From: a virus
Strand: one strand, 5' to 3'
Length of the DNA: 27,868 nucleotides
Virus record (IMG/VR): IMGVR_UViG_3300030294_000757
Span: 1-27,868 of that record
The notes under the pieces are model-generated. The model was given only the letters and a program-made list of their open reading frames with translations. It was not told the origin of the DNA and did no database searches. Both the position numbers and the translations under genes were made by a program. Within the stretch, counting starts at the first letter, position 1. The number at the start of each line of letters is the position of its first letter. Shown here in pieces: positions 7,272 to 14,249 of the stretch.

Positions 7272-7645
7272 TATATGTTAAATTTATTTGATATTGTTGA
7301 TAGATAAATTGATTCTATATCTTCTTTATTTACTTTTTCAAAATCTGTGTTATTGAACCAATGTCTAACTTCTCCTAAATCTTTACGATCAGTCACATGT
7401 TTAAAATTGTGAGTATTGGCAAAATCATAGAATGTGTTAATTGAGTCGTTTATATATGAATATAATATAAAATTCCAACTTGAATCTACTCCTTCTTTAT
7501 AATATATATCATATAATAAAAATCCAGATTTTATTAAGTCTCTAATATCATCATTTAATATTTCAACTCCAATGTCATCACATTTATAAGTTTTTAGATA
7601 TAATTTGAAATTGTTGATGCTTTCATTAAATCTATTAATCTTCAT
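7271..7645 (-). CDS. Family A small protein of unknown function
   Basis: 124 aa. Leader MKINRFNES, FKLYLKTY (13-20), an acidic DDIRDLIKSG helix, FLLYDIYYKEG (42-52), ILYSYIND, a central His/Phe-rich stretch (NTHNFKHV), WFNNTDFEKVNKEDIESIY and tail SNKFNI. The distance between the two tyrosine motifs matches the family. Trp and His content is higher than in other members, but I see no recognisable metal or catalytic site. Confidence 0.8.
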   Translation of the reverse strand: MKINRFNESINNFKLYLKTYKCDDIGVEILNDDIRDLIKSGFLLYDIYYKEGVDSSWNFILYSYINDSINTFYDFANTHNFKHVTDRKDLGEVRHWFNNTDFEKVNKEDIESIYLSTISNKFNI

Positions 7646-7647
7646 AA

Positions 7648-8010
7648 TTATAAGTTAAATTTTTTAGTTATTAAATTAAGTTCTAATTCTTCTTTGTTTT
7701 TAGAATAATCTAATATTAAACTATCTCCAAATAAACACAAATTGTTAACAATTGGTTTAATTTCAATATCAGGATCATTATGAAATCTATTTAATATATC
7801 ATCAGGTATGTTATCATATTTAACTTTAATATCATGACTATAACGATAAATATAATATATTTGACCTACATTATTATTTATAAAATTTATAAATTTTTTA
7901 TCATCATCATCAGATGATGATCTTAACATTTTATTCGCATTTATTAAAACATAATCATCTTCACTAGGTTCATCATATTGTAGGCTATCATTAAATCTAT
8001 TAATCTTCAT
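7648..8010 (-). CDS. Family B SH3-like small protein
   Basis: 120 aa. Leader MKINRFNDS, DDYVLINAN (18-26) with Asp replacing the usual Gly, a run of Ser and Asp (SSSDDDDKK, 31-39), NNVGQIYYI, IKVKYDNIPDDIL, LILDYSKNKEELELNL and tail KKFNL. The acidic run is an insertion relative to relatives. Function unknown. Confidence 0.82.
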   Translation of the reverse strand: MKINRFNDSLQYDEPSEDDYVLINANKMLRSSSDDDDKKFINFINNNVGQIYYIYRYSHDIKVKYDNIPDDILNRFHNDPDIEIKPIVNNLCLFGDSLILDYSKNKEELELNLITKKFNL

Positions 8011-8012
8011 AT

Positions 8013-8390
8013 TTACAAGTTAAATTTATTTGATCTTAAAATAATTTCAATATCTTCTCTATTAGTATTTTTATCAAAGTCATTATTTATTAATGTTTTT
8101 CTGAATCTTTCTACTGTACTTATTAATGAATACCATGTCAAATAATGATATTCATTTATCAGTCTTTCATCTTCTACATTTTTAGGATAACAATATAAGT
8201 AATATATATTAAAATCCATATCAACCTTAATATCATATTTTATATCATTAGATTCCAAAATATCTATTATTTTTATTATCTTATGCGATATATTGATAAT
8301 ATTTTTATTTTCGTATCTATATTCTGCAAAATATATATTGTGATAAGGTTTATTATTTTCTACATTATCAGTATTTTTTTTAATTATCAT
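8013..8390 (-). CDS. Family A protein with degenerate leader
   Basis: 125 aa. The N-terminus MIIKKNTDN has lost the Phe and the FNE block, yet the rest follows family A: HNIYFAEYRYE (17-27), SNDIKYDIKVD (47-57), IYYLYCYP, NTNREDIEIIL and tail SNKFNL. Keeping the tail while losing the leader argues that the two motifs have separable roles. The start is set by the two-base gap to the preceding stop. Function unknown. Confidence 0.78.
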   Translation of the reverse strand: MIIKKNTDNVENNKPYHNIYFAEYRYENKNIINISHKIIKIIDILESNDIKYDIKVDMDFNIYYLYCYPKNVEDERLINEYHYLTWYSLISTVERFRKTLINNDFDKNTNREDIEIILRSNKFNL

Positions 8391-8392
8391 AA

Positions 8393-8686
8393 TTATAAAT
8401 TGAATTTATTAGTATTTGATAATAAATCTTTATTCATTTTTAATTCTTCTAAATCATGAGAATGTAGCAATATTTCATCCCTACTGTACATTTGGTTGTC
8501 ATTAGCATCTCCTATCTGTATTTCATATGTATAATAACCAGTTGGACCTTCTACTATATAAACTACCTCTCCTATGCAATAATCAAAGGTGTCTTTATGC
8601 CCTTTTCTCTTGCAAATTACATAATCATTCATCCAAATATCTGGATATTTAGAGTAAGTATCTTCAAATGTTTTTATATGATTCAT
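8393..8686 (-). CDS. Family B SH3-like small protein
   Basis: 97 aa. Leader MNHIKTFED, WMNDYVICKRKG (18-29), CIGEVVYI, YTYEIQIGD in place of YDNIP, SRDEILLHSHDLEEL and tail NKFNL. The GDY Gly is Asn here. The start overlaps the previous TGA in an ATGA junction, implying translational coupling. One of the most diverged family B members. Function unknown. Confidence 0.8.
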   Translation of the reverse strand: MNHIKTFEDTYSKYPDIWMNDYVICKRKGHKDTFDYCIGEVVYIVEGPTGYYTYEIQIGDANDNQMYSRDEILLHSHDLEELKMNKDLLSNTNKFNL

Positions 8687-9021
8687 ATATTAAATTTCTT
8701 AGCATTTATCATAGTTTCTAAATCATTTATATTTTTATTCCATAATTCAATCTCCCATTTTCCAAATTGAAAATTATCAGTCTTGCCACTTTTTTTCGTG
8801 ATTAAGTCATATTGCATTCTAAATTCACTGAAATTATCAGGAATATTATCATAATGAACAATATATGGATAATTTTTATCTTCAGATATACTAACAATTT
8901 GACCTATTTTATCCTTTATAAATTTATTCCTTTTAATATTATTTGAAGATAATTTCGATACACAATAAACATAATCACCAACTTCTGGATTATTTTCAAA
9001 TGAGTTAAAATCGGTTATCAT
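8683..9021 (-). CDS. Family B SH3-like protein with shortened leader
   Basis: 112 aa. The N-terminus MITDFNSFENN keeps only a Phe-Glu-Asn remnant of the leader; then EVGDYVYCVS (13-22), DKIGQIVSI, YIVHYDNIPDNFSEF, KWEIELWNKNINDLETMI and tail KKFNI. Four-base ATGA overlaps occur at both ends, so it sits inside a translationally coupled chain (9018, 8683, 8393). Function unknown. Confidence 0.8.
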   Translation of the reverse strand: MITDFNSFENNPEVGDYVYCVSKLSSNNIKRNKFIKDKIGQIVSISEDKNYPYIVHYDNIPDNFSEFRMQYDLITKKSGKTDNFQFGKWEIELWNKNINDLETMINAKKFNI

Positions 9022-9350
9022 ACGTTGAATTTGTTAGTTTTTAATATTAGTTCTAATTTTTCCTTATCTTTATCCCAGTATTTTATTGCTCTTCTAGCAA
9101 TCTCACATTCATAGAAGCTTTTATCATTTTTAGTCTTTCTACTGAATTCATTTTTTAATTCTCTTGGTACGTCTTCATATTGAATAACATATATTTTCTG
9201 AAGATTATTCCATAAATAAGAAAAACTCAATTTTGAAATATTATTATTTATAAAATCATATAATTTTGTTTTTACATTTACTTCACATAAAATATAATCG
9301 CCATTCTCTGGCTCATCTTCTATGCTTTCATTAAATCTTTTTATGTTCAT
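9018..9350 (-). CDS. Family B SH3-like protein, tail variant KFNV
   Basis: 110 aa. Leader MNIKRFNES, ENGDYILCEV (15-24), NNISKL (Gly of NNIG replaced by Ser), IYVIQYEDVPRELKNEF, ARRAIKYWDKDKEKLELIL and tail NKFNV. The Val at the last position, encoded at an ATGA overlap, is one of several aliphatic substitutions tolerated there. Function unknown. Confidence 0.82.
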   Translation of the reverse strand: MNIKRFNESIEDEPENGDYILCEVNVKTKLYDFINNNISKLSFSYLWNNLQKIYVIQYEDVPRELKNEFSRKTKNDKSFYECEIARRAIKYWDKDKEKLELILKTNKFNV

Positions 9351-9352
9351 TA

Positions 9353-9763
9353 TTATATGTTAAATTTTCTTGATCTTATTCTCATCTTAAATGCTTCTAA
9401 ATTTTGAATATTCTTTGAAGATACATTATCAAATTTGTCATATTTATTTAATAATTCTTTTTCTATCTCATCTATCTCATCTATCTTCAATCCTAAATAC
9501 ATCTTATTTGTAAAATCACTATATAAATATTCCATTCCCCATAAAATATCACGTTGATTTATGTCATATCTATTTTTGCTATTATTATAAATAAATGCAT
9601 ACACAATTGCAATATTTCTTAAATTGTAATAAATGTTATAATCAATATTTGAATTATCTAAATTACTCAAATCTTCTATTAATTCATCATATGATTCATA
9701 TTTTTTGGAATATAAATCGCATGTCTGTTGAGATTTTTCTTCATATGTCTTTATATTTTTCAT
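9353..9763 (-). CDS. Family A protein, long form
   Basis: 136 aa. Leader MKNIKTYEE, CDLYSKKYE (15-23), NSNIDYNIYYN (38-48), VYAFIY, then an extended charged region (KIDEIDEIEKELLNKYDKF) likely helical, and tail SRKFNI. The insertion makes it one of the two longest family A proteins here. Its ATG overlaps the TGA of the ankyrin gene upstream, so the two are probably translated together. Function unknown. Confidence 0.8.
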   Translation of the reverse strand: MKNIKTYEEKSQQTCDLYSKKYESYDELIEDLSNLDNSNIDYNIYYNLRNIAIVYAFIYNNSKNRYDINQRDILWGMEYLYSDFTNKMYLGLKIDEIDEIEKELLNKYDKFDNVSSKNIQNLEAFKMRIRSRKFNI

Positions 9764-10224
9764 ATATTAAACTTATATATTTTTTTAGCCAGTATATACT
9801 CATTATATTTATCTGGATATAATTTCTTTAAAATACTAGCATTCTCAAAATTTAAATGATCAAACATATACATACCTTTATGATCTCTTTCTCCCCAATA
9901 TGCTCCTGCATCAGTCAGCATTTTTATTATTTCAATACAATATTCTCTATTACCTTTTGACGCTAATATGATAGGAAACATTGGTGATTTATTTGGTAAA
10001 TTAGGATCTGCTCCATTTTCAAGTAATTCCTTTATTATTATTATATTTTGATAAGAAACTGCCATTATTAGAGGAGTGTTTCCAAACTGACTAAATATAT
10101 TAACATTATCAAAAGAATCAATAACCCTTTTAATTGAATCTTTTTTATTAGAATAACTAATAATGGACATTAATTCACCAATAGTATAATCATTAGAATT
10201 CTCAAAAGTCTTTAAATATTTCAC
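9760..10224 (-). CDS. Ankyrin-repeat protein with leader and KFN tail
   Basis: 154 aa. Leader MKYLKTFEN, a helical N-cap, then an ankyrin repeat with FGNTPLIMAVSYQN and IIKELLENGADPN (about 47-75) and a second, more diverged one (FPIILASKGN ... IIKMLTDAGA, about 83-108), ending in tail YKFNI. Ankyrin repeats mediate protein binding. This is the only ankyrin gene seen here, and it carries the same bracketing motifs as the unrelated families. It has four-base overlaps with both neighbours. The binding partner is unknown. Confidence 0.87.
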   Translation of the reverse strand: MKYLKTFENSNDYTIGELMSIISYSNKKDSIKRVIDSFDNVNIFSQFGNTPLIMAVSYQNIIIIKELLENGADPNLPNKSPMFPIILASKGNREYCIEIIKMLTDAGAYWGERDHKGMYMFDHLNFENASILKKLYPDKYNEYILAKKIYKFNI

Positions 10225-10553
10225 ATGTTAAATTTATTTGTTGAGATATTTAATTCTAATTCTTCTAATGTAGAACCAATTTCTAAAATATCTGTAACAT
10301 AAAATAATTTTGATTTTATATTTTTATCACTAATATAATTAAAGTATGCACTAATAATATCAGGTACATTTTCATATTTTACTACAATTGTAAATACCTC
10401 ACCGTTTGAAAAAGTACCTATTTTTATAATTTCTCCTGGATTATTTTTAACAAAATTTGAAATAGATTTTATTCCTACTGGTTCAATTAGTACATAATCT
10501 CCTACTTCTGGTACTTTTTTATTTATGCTCTCATTAAACTTTAATATTTTCAT
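10221..10553 (-). CDS. Family B SH3-like protein, tail variant KFNM
   Basis: 110 aa. Leader MKILKFNES, EVGDYVLIEPVG (15-26), NNPGEII (NNIG with Pro), FTIVVKYENVPDIISAYF, a C-terminal TLEELELNI block and tail NKFNM. The Met codon of the tail is also the start codon of the ankyrin gene (ATGA overlap). Function unknown. Confidence 0.82.
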   Translation of the reverse strand: MKILKFNESINKKVPEVGDYVLIEPVGIKSISNFVKNNPGEIIKIGTFSNGEVFTIVVKYENVPDIISAYFNYISDKNIKSKLFYVTDILEIGSTLEELELNISTNKFNM

Positions 10554-10554
10554 A

Positions 10555-10884
10555 TTATATGTTAAATTTTTTAGTCTTTATGATAGTTTCTAATTCTTCT
10601 TTATTCTTAGAAAAATATAATATTTCTTCTTTTTTAAATGGTATCGTATTATAATCATTATTATTATTTGTATAGCTACTTAACTGACTTGGTAAATCAT
10701 CATATTTTATTGAATATGGATAATTTATCATATCTTTACTCGTTGTATCTATAATAATGCCAATATTTACACTTGTAAATTCATTTAATGATTTCTCACC
10801 TGATTCATCACTATGACAAATTACATAATCTCCAATTTCTGGCTCATTTTCATTTATATTCTCATTAAATTTTCTAACTTTCAT
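10555..10884 (-). CDS. Family B SH3-like protein heading a long gene run
   Basis: 109 aa. Leader MKVRKFNEN, EIGDYVICHSD (16-26), VNIGIII, YSIKYDDLPSQLSSY, KEEILYFSKNKEELETII and tail KKFNI. A 47-base AT-rich gap separates it from the unrelated gene at 10932; I see neither a clear promoter nor a terminator there, so it may be read from the promoter at 12365 or from one I cannot recognise. Function unknown. Confidence 0.82.
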   Translation of the reverse strand: MKVRKFNENINENEPEIGDYVICHSDESGEKSLNEFTSVNIGIIIDTTSKDMINYPYSIKYDDLPSQLSSYTNNNNDYNTIPFKKEEILYFSKNKEELETIIKTKKFNI

Positions 10885-10931
10885 ATTATTATATATTTAT
10901 TTTAAAATACCATAATATTTAACACTATTAT

Positions 10932-11378
10932 TTATACAACTTTATAATCAAAATAATCTTTTATATTTTTATACTTAATTTCTAATTTTTTATTAAAGGT
11001 ATATTGATAACTTCTATCTGATTTGACATCATTAAAAGTTACATTATATGTCCTAAAATGTTTAATGTCATTTAATTTATCAAATATGAACATTAAAGCA
11101 CTTCTTTCATCAGGTAATCCATTATTAATTAAATAATCTCTGATATTATAGTCACACATAAAAATATTTCTTAGATTATCTATCTCAAATAAACATATTC
11201 CTTTATCTACATCAGGCAATATCTTATCATCTTTATTATCTATCTGGCATAATTTATTGTGACGTATGTATGATATGTCATAATACAATCCTATGACATC
11301 ACGTGGTTGTTTAGTTCTAACTATATAGCAGGAATTAAATATACTCAAAAACCAGTTACTTAAATCTTTGTTGTCCAT
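10932..11378 (-). CDS. WF/SCY family protein, copy 3 of 3
   Basis: 148 aa, third in transcription order of three tandem paralogs. Shared features: LSNWFLSIFNSCYIV (6-20), LYYDISYIRHNKLCQID (27-43), a central CLFEIDNL strand and a C-terminal LEIKYKNIKDYF segment. The first 23 coding bases overlap the end of the previous gene. There is no leader or KFN tail. The strict W-F-x3-F/L-x-SCY pattern suggests a structural core. I do not recognise the family. Confidence 0.78.
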   Translation of the reverse strand: MDNKDLSNWFLSIFNSCYIVRTKQPRDVIGLYYDISYIRHNKLCQIDNKDDKILPDVDKGICLFEIDNLRNIFMCDYNIRDYLINNGLPDERSALMFIFDKLNDIKHFRTYNVTFNDVKSDRSYQYTFNKKLEIKYKNIKDYFDYKVV

Positions 11379-11826
11379 ATGGTTTTAATATTGTATTAAT
11401 ATCTAATGAAGTTAATTTTAATTTAAGACTATCAATTTTAACAGTATTTATAACAGCAAAATATGTAGGAGTATAATCATGAAATCTAGTGTATTTCAAT
11501 ATCTCTTGTATAAATTTTTGAATATCATTATCAAGAGTTTTAGATTTTATATCAGATTCATTAAATTTCTTTCTTAAATGTGACCAAATAATATAATAAT
11601 CACATGACATCATATTATATTTAATGTCAATGTCAAATAATTTTATTCCTTTGTTGAAATTTGGAATAAATGATAATTCTTTTTTACTTATAACACACAA
11701 TTTCTTACTACGAATAAATGACTTATCGTAATATAAATATACATGATTAGGAAAAATATCACTTGATACTACATAGCATGACTTAAATTTACTCCAAAAC
11801 CATTTACTTAATTCTTCTTTATCCAT
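11356..11826 (-). CDS. WF/SCY family protein, copy 2 of 3
   Basis: 156 aa. LSKWFWSKFKSCYVV (6-20), VYLYYDKSFIRSKKLCVI (29-46), then a Phe/Ile-rich body. Its paralogs end soon after the IKxxDI segment, whereas this one runs on through KPYGQQRFK, a stretch encoded inside the start of the next gene. The old stop was therefore probably lost, creating the 23-base overlap. Function unknown. Confidence 0.78.
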   Translation of the reverse strand: MDKEELSKWFWSKFKSCYVVSSDIFPNHVYLYYDKSFIRSKKLCVISKKELSFIPNFNKGIKLFDIDIKYNMMSCDYYIIWSHLRKKFNESDIKSKTLDNDIQKFIQEILKYTRFHDYTPTYFAVINTVKIDSLKLKLTSLDINTILKPYGQQRFK

Positions 11827-11827
11827 G

Positions 11828-12325
11828 CTATTTTAATATTTTTTTAATGTCTAAATATTTAATTTCTAACTGATTAATATCTATAGAGTATAATTCTGGA
11901 CTTGATTTTAAATCTAAACTGAAAGAACTTGTGCATAAATATGAATGAGAAATAAAAAAATCTCTATCGTTATGAGAAAATATATTAAATTTGAATATTT
12001 CTCCTTTAATAAATTTGTCCAACTCATTGACATTTGATGAGTAATTTGATTCTAAATAACTATATATCTTATCATAAGAGCAATTGATACCATAAAGAGA
12101 ACAATGTATGATTAATAATAATTCACTCTTACCAATGTCAGGTAAAATAGCTTCACTGTCATTAATATTATAATATATTGAATTTAATCTTGATAATTTA
12201 TTACGACGAACATAAGATTTATCATATAATAGATATAATAATTCTGGTTGTGTTGTATCATTTGCTACATAACAAGATTTTAATATGTCCAAAAACCATT
12301 TAATAGATTCATTCTTTGTCATCAT
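11828..12325 (-). CDS. WF/SCY family protein, copy 1 of 3
   Basis: 165 aa. It begins with two Met codons; alignment to its paralogs (M-x2-8-KWF) favours the second, at 12322. IKWFLDILKSCYVA, LYLLYDKSYVRRNKLSRL and a C-terminal LEIKYLDIKKIL define the family. It ends in TAG, the only TAG stop I found. It is the first gene behind the promoter at 12365-12396. Function unknown. Confidence 0.78.
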   Translation of the reverse strand: MMTKNESIKWFLDILKSCYVANDTTQPELLYLLYDKSYVRRNKLSRLNSIYYNINDSEAILPDIGKSELLLIIHCSLYGINCSYDKIYSYLESNYSSNVNELDKFIKGEIFKFNIFSHNDRDFFISHSYLCTSSFSLDLKSSPELYSIDINQLEIKYLDIKKILK

Positions 12326-12364
12326 CTGTAATAAAAACTTTATTTGTAATCTCTATATTTTTTA

Positions 12365-12396
12365 CAAATATACTAAATTATATCCTATCTAACAAA
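12365..12396 (-). promoter_or_regulatory. Bacteroidetes-type promoter for the WF/SCY genes
   Basis: On the minus strand, TTTG (12396-12393) and TATATTTG (12372-12365) are separated by 20 bases, matching the -33/-7 pattern TTTG...TAnnTTTG of the Bacteroidetes primary sigma factor. The predicted start is near 12358, leaving a leader of about 33 bases before the ATG. It is the best promoter in the window. Confidence 0.65.
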
Positions 12397-12433
12397 TATA
12401 AATGTTCAACATGAAAAATTAATATATAACTAC

Positions 12434-12748
12434 ATGAAATATATTAAACAATATGAAGAAAAAGACTATATTCCACATGTTGGCGATTATGTTCTATGTC
12501 ATACAGAATCTGACACAAAGGATAAAGATACTTTTAATCACACGATAGGTTATTTTGATAGAATGTTTTCAAGCTATTATGTCATAAGATTTGATAAAAA
12601 ACAGGAGATGAAACAAGGTAATAGAATATATGCAAAAAATGATTTAGATAAAATATATTTATATGCTTATAAATATGAAGTTATATATTGGTCTAAAAAT
12701 AAAGAAGAGTTAGAATTAATATTAACCGCAAATAAATTTAACCTTTAA
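12434..12748 (+). CDS. Family B SH3-like small protein, isolated plus-strand copy
   Basis: 104 aa. Leader MKYIKQYEE, HVGDYVLCHTE (15-25), HTIGYFD, SYYVIRFDKKQE, YEVIYWSKNKEELELIL and tail NKFNL. It stands alone on the plus strand between divergent and small membrane-protein genes, yet keeps both brackets; the last residue is encoded by CTT rather than the usual ATA or TTA. ATATATAAC lies just before its ATG. Function unknown. Confidence 0.82.
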   Translation: MKYIKQYEEKDYIPHVGDYVLCHTESDTKDKDTFNHTIGYFDRMFSSYYVIRFDKKQEMKQGNRIYAKNDLDKIYLYAYKYEVIYWSKNKEELELILTANKFNL

Positions 12749-12774
12749 TAACTATGAATTATAAAAATAAGTAT

Positions 12775-12782
12775 TACCTTTG
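12775..12782 (+). promoter_or_regulatory. Candidate -7 element (TACCTTTG) for two small membrane proteins
   Basis: It matches TAnnTTTG, with a predicted start near 12789 and the ATG at 12811. No good TTTG lies at the usual upstream spacing. Its position supports 12811 over the in-frame ATG at 12754 as the start of the next gene. Confidence 0.4.
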
Positions 12783-12810
12783 TAGACTAATAATTAATAC
12801 TAAGTCTATT

Positions 12811-12918
12811 ATGAAAATGCACAACAAAGAAATTATTAAATATGCTATTCGATGGGCAGTAATTGCATATGTTTTTCTTTCTATTTTATATATTTCATAT
12901 ATTCATTTTATTCATTAA
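12811..12918 (+). CDS. Small single-pass membrane protein
   Basis: 35 aa. A basic N-terminus (MKMHNKEIIKYAIRW) is followed by one hydrophobic helix rich in Val, Ile, Leu, Tyr and Phe (about residues 16-33) ending in FIH. An in-frame ATG at 12754 would give 54 aa, but the candidate promoter lies inside that extension. Nine bases separate it from the next membrane protein, so the two may act together. A holin-like or exclusion role is possible but not shown. Confidence 0.55.
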   Translation: MKMHNKEIIKYAIRWAVIAYVFLSILYISYIHFIH

Positions 12919-12927
12919 CATCACATT

Positions 12928-13143
12928 ATGAAACTAACACTTGGAAATTTATTAATTATAACTACAATAGTTTTTACATTATTTGTAGATTTTATATATA
13001 TTGTAAAGTTTGGTAATCCATTTATATCTCAATTTGGTGGATATTATCAAACATTTGTATATATTACGCTAGAATTTATTATAGTATTTTCTTTAGCATG
13101 GGTAGTTAGTTTTATTATAAAACATTGGAACACTGAATTATAA
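12928..13143 (+). CDS. Small membrane protein with two helices
   Basis: 71 aa. Two hydrophobic segments (about residues 6-28 and 41-64) flank a polar loop (KFGNPFISQFGGYY), and the C-terminus KHWNTEL is charged. Size and topology would fit a holin or a superinfection-exclusion protein, but many small membrane proteins look like this. It has neither leader nor tail. A perfect hairpin terminator starts at its stop codon. Confidence 0.7.
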   Translation: MKLTLGNLLIITTIVFTLFVDFIYIVKFGNPFISQFGGYYQTFVYITLEFIIVFSLAWVVSFIIKHWNTEL

Positions 13144-13178
13144 AAAAAGTTCAACTTAATTATAAGTTGAACTTTTTT
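13143..13178. terminator. Perfect bidirectional terminator including a KFNL tail
   Basis: A perfect 16-bp stem (13143-13158 with 13163-13178) closes on a 4-base loop, with six A at one end and six T at the other, so it can terminate both strands. The right arm is the coding sequence for the KKFNL end of the minus-strand gene, whose stop lies in the loop. The left arm is its non-coding mirror after the membrane-protein gene. Confidence 0.88.
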
Positions 13179-13495
13179 GTGTTTATATATCTCTCTGCAT
13201 TATCTATATCAAATGAAAAGTATTCAATCTCACTATCATCAAATACAATAACTTTTACATCATTAATCTTGGATATCCAAACTCCATCAGGTATGTCATC
13301 ATATGTTACAGCATATTTATATTTAATATTCCAATTATCTTTTACTATCCTACCTATTTTATTCTGTATAAATTCCTGTTGTTCAGATTTATTATTATTA
13401 TAAAAATTATTCATATCATTATCAGAATATGAACACACCACATAATCTCCTAATGATGGTTCATCAACAATCTCTATTAATTTTAATTTTTTCAT
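13160..13495 (-). CDS. Family B SH3-like protein with weakened leader
   Basis: 111 aa. The N-terminus MKKLKLIEIVDE has lost the Phe-Asn/Glu of the leader, but SLGDYVVCSYSD (14-25), NKIGRIV, YAVTYDDIPDGVW, SEIEYFSFD and tail KKFNL are kept. Its end is the last codon run of the three-gene unit 14156-13160 and doubles as a terminator arm. The start overlaps the preceding TGA. Function unknown. Confidence 0.82.
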   Translation of the reverse strand: MKKLKLIEIVDEPSLGDYVVCSYSDNDMNNFYNNNKSEQQEFIQNKIGRIVKDNWNIKYKYAVTYDDIPDGVWISKINDVKVIVFDDSEIEYFSFDIDNAERYINTKKFNL

Positions 13496-13797
13496 ATATT
13501 GAACTTTTTAGAATTAATTATTGACTCAATAGTATCTTTATCACTGTTCCAATTTATTATCTCTTCCCTTTTAAAAACTATAATTCTTTCATTATCAATA
13601 ATATTGTTCCATAAATCTCCTGGTATATTATCAAAAGTTATAAAATAAGAATATTTACCACCATCATAATATTTAACAATTTTACCAATTTTATCTTTTA
13701 TGAAATCGTTATATTTATCAAATTCACCAATATCACCACATGAACAAATGACATAGTCTCCTACCTTTGGCTCAGATTTAATCTCTTTGTCTTTCAT
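13492..13797 (-). CDS. Family B SH3-like protein without leader
   Basis: 101 aa. It begins MKDKEIKSEPKVGDYVIC with no leader at all, then DKIGKIV, YFITFDNIPGDLW, REEIINWNSDKDTIESII and tail SKKFNI. It resembles 13160 closely after YDxIP (GDLW/GVWISKIND versus GDLWNNIIDN), so these are tandem duplicates. ATGA overlaps at both ends. Absence of the leader with retention of the tail makes it a good contrast case. Function unknown. Confidence 0.82.
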   Translation of the reverse strand: MKDKEIKSEPKVGDYVICSCGDIGEFDKYNDFIKDKIGKIVKYYDGGKYSYFITFDNIPGDLWNNIIDNERIIVFKREEIINWNSDKDTIESIINSKKFNI

Positions 13798-14156
13798 ATA
13801 TTAAATTTTTTAGATATTAATATCAATTCTAATTCTTTTATATCTTTACTACAATATTCAATGTCATAAATATCTCTAGATAATTCAAGATAAACATCAG
13901 AATAATTATCATCTTTATCAAGACTCAATAACTCTTTTATTCTAACAGGAGCATCTTTATATTCAATGTCATATATAACTTCATTATTTCTTTTTCGACG
14001 TCTTATTCTATAAATTTTACCTACATGAGAGTTTAAATAATCTCTTTGATAATTACTGTCGATATCTGAATAATCAACATCATCATTAATTATTACATAA
14101 TCACCAACTTCTGGATTATCTTTATTTAAACTATCGTTAAAATTATTTATTTTCAT
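13794..14156 (-). CDS. Family B SH3-like protein, first gene of a three-gene unit
   Basis: 120 aa. Leader MKINNFNDS, EVGDYVIINDD (16-26), SHVGKIYRI with a basic RRRKRN run (about 52-57), YDIEYKDAPVRIKELL and a C-terminal CSKDIKELELIL block with tail KKFNI. The basic run might contact nucleic acid, as in some KOW-like folds, but that is a guess. It is preceded by a TATCTTTG element and a hairpin-forming leader RNA. Confidence 0.82.
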   Translation of the reverse strand: MKINNFNDSLNKDNPEVGDYVIINDDVDYSDIDSNYQRDYLNSHVGKIYRIRRRKRNNEVIYDIEYKDAPVRIKELLSLDKDDNYSDVYLELSRDIYDIEYCSKDIKELELILISKKFNI

Positions 14157-14172
14157 ATGTTAATTTTATTCA

Positions 14173-14218
14173 GTGGTCACAAATTATTCTATAATTTACC
14201 GCATTATGATGTGACCAC
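14173..14218 (-). promoter_or_regulatory. Hairpin-forming 5' leader or operator before 13794-14156
   Basis: GTGGTCACA (14173-14181) and TGTGACCAC (14210-14218) form a perfect 9-bp inverted repeat around 28 bases, inside which AATTAT and ATAATT make a smaller stem. The element lies between the candidate -7 box and the ATG at 14156, so the mRNA could begin with this hairpin. There is no T-run, so it is not a simple terminator. It is unusually GC-rich for the region. Confidence 0.5.
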
Positions 14219-14225
14219 AAAGATA
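14218..14225 (-). promoter_or_regulatory. Candidate -7 element (TATCTTTG) for 14156-13160
   Basis: It matches TAnnTTTG on the minus strand, 62 bases before the ATG at 14156. The predicted start falls in or next to the outer arm of the inverted repeat. A -33 element at proper spacing is not clear. Confidence 0.42.
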
Positions 14226-14249
14226 ATAAATATTTTTCAATTATGAAAA

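Noticed and set aside
11828-11830. TAG recoded as an amino acid, as in some large Bacteroidetes phages
   Set aside because: No gene here needs TAG read-through; reading through this one would add only a few codons before a TAA, and other genes show full length with standard stops.
302-14156. Integron-like gene cassettes with attC sites
   Set aside because: The junction repeats lack the imperfect palindromic structure of attC sites, and no integrase gene is present; homologous recombination is a simpler explanation.
14173-14218. Inverted repeat as a phage attachment site or terminator
   Set aside because: There is no T-run for termination and no integrase nearby; its position just before a start codon favours a leader hairpin or operator.
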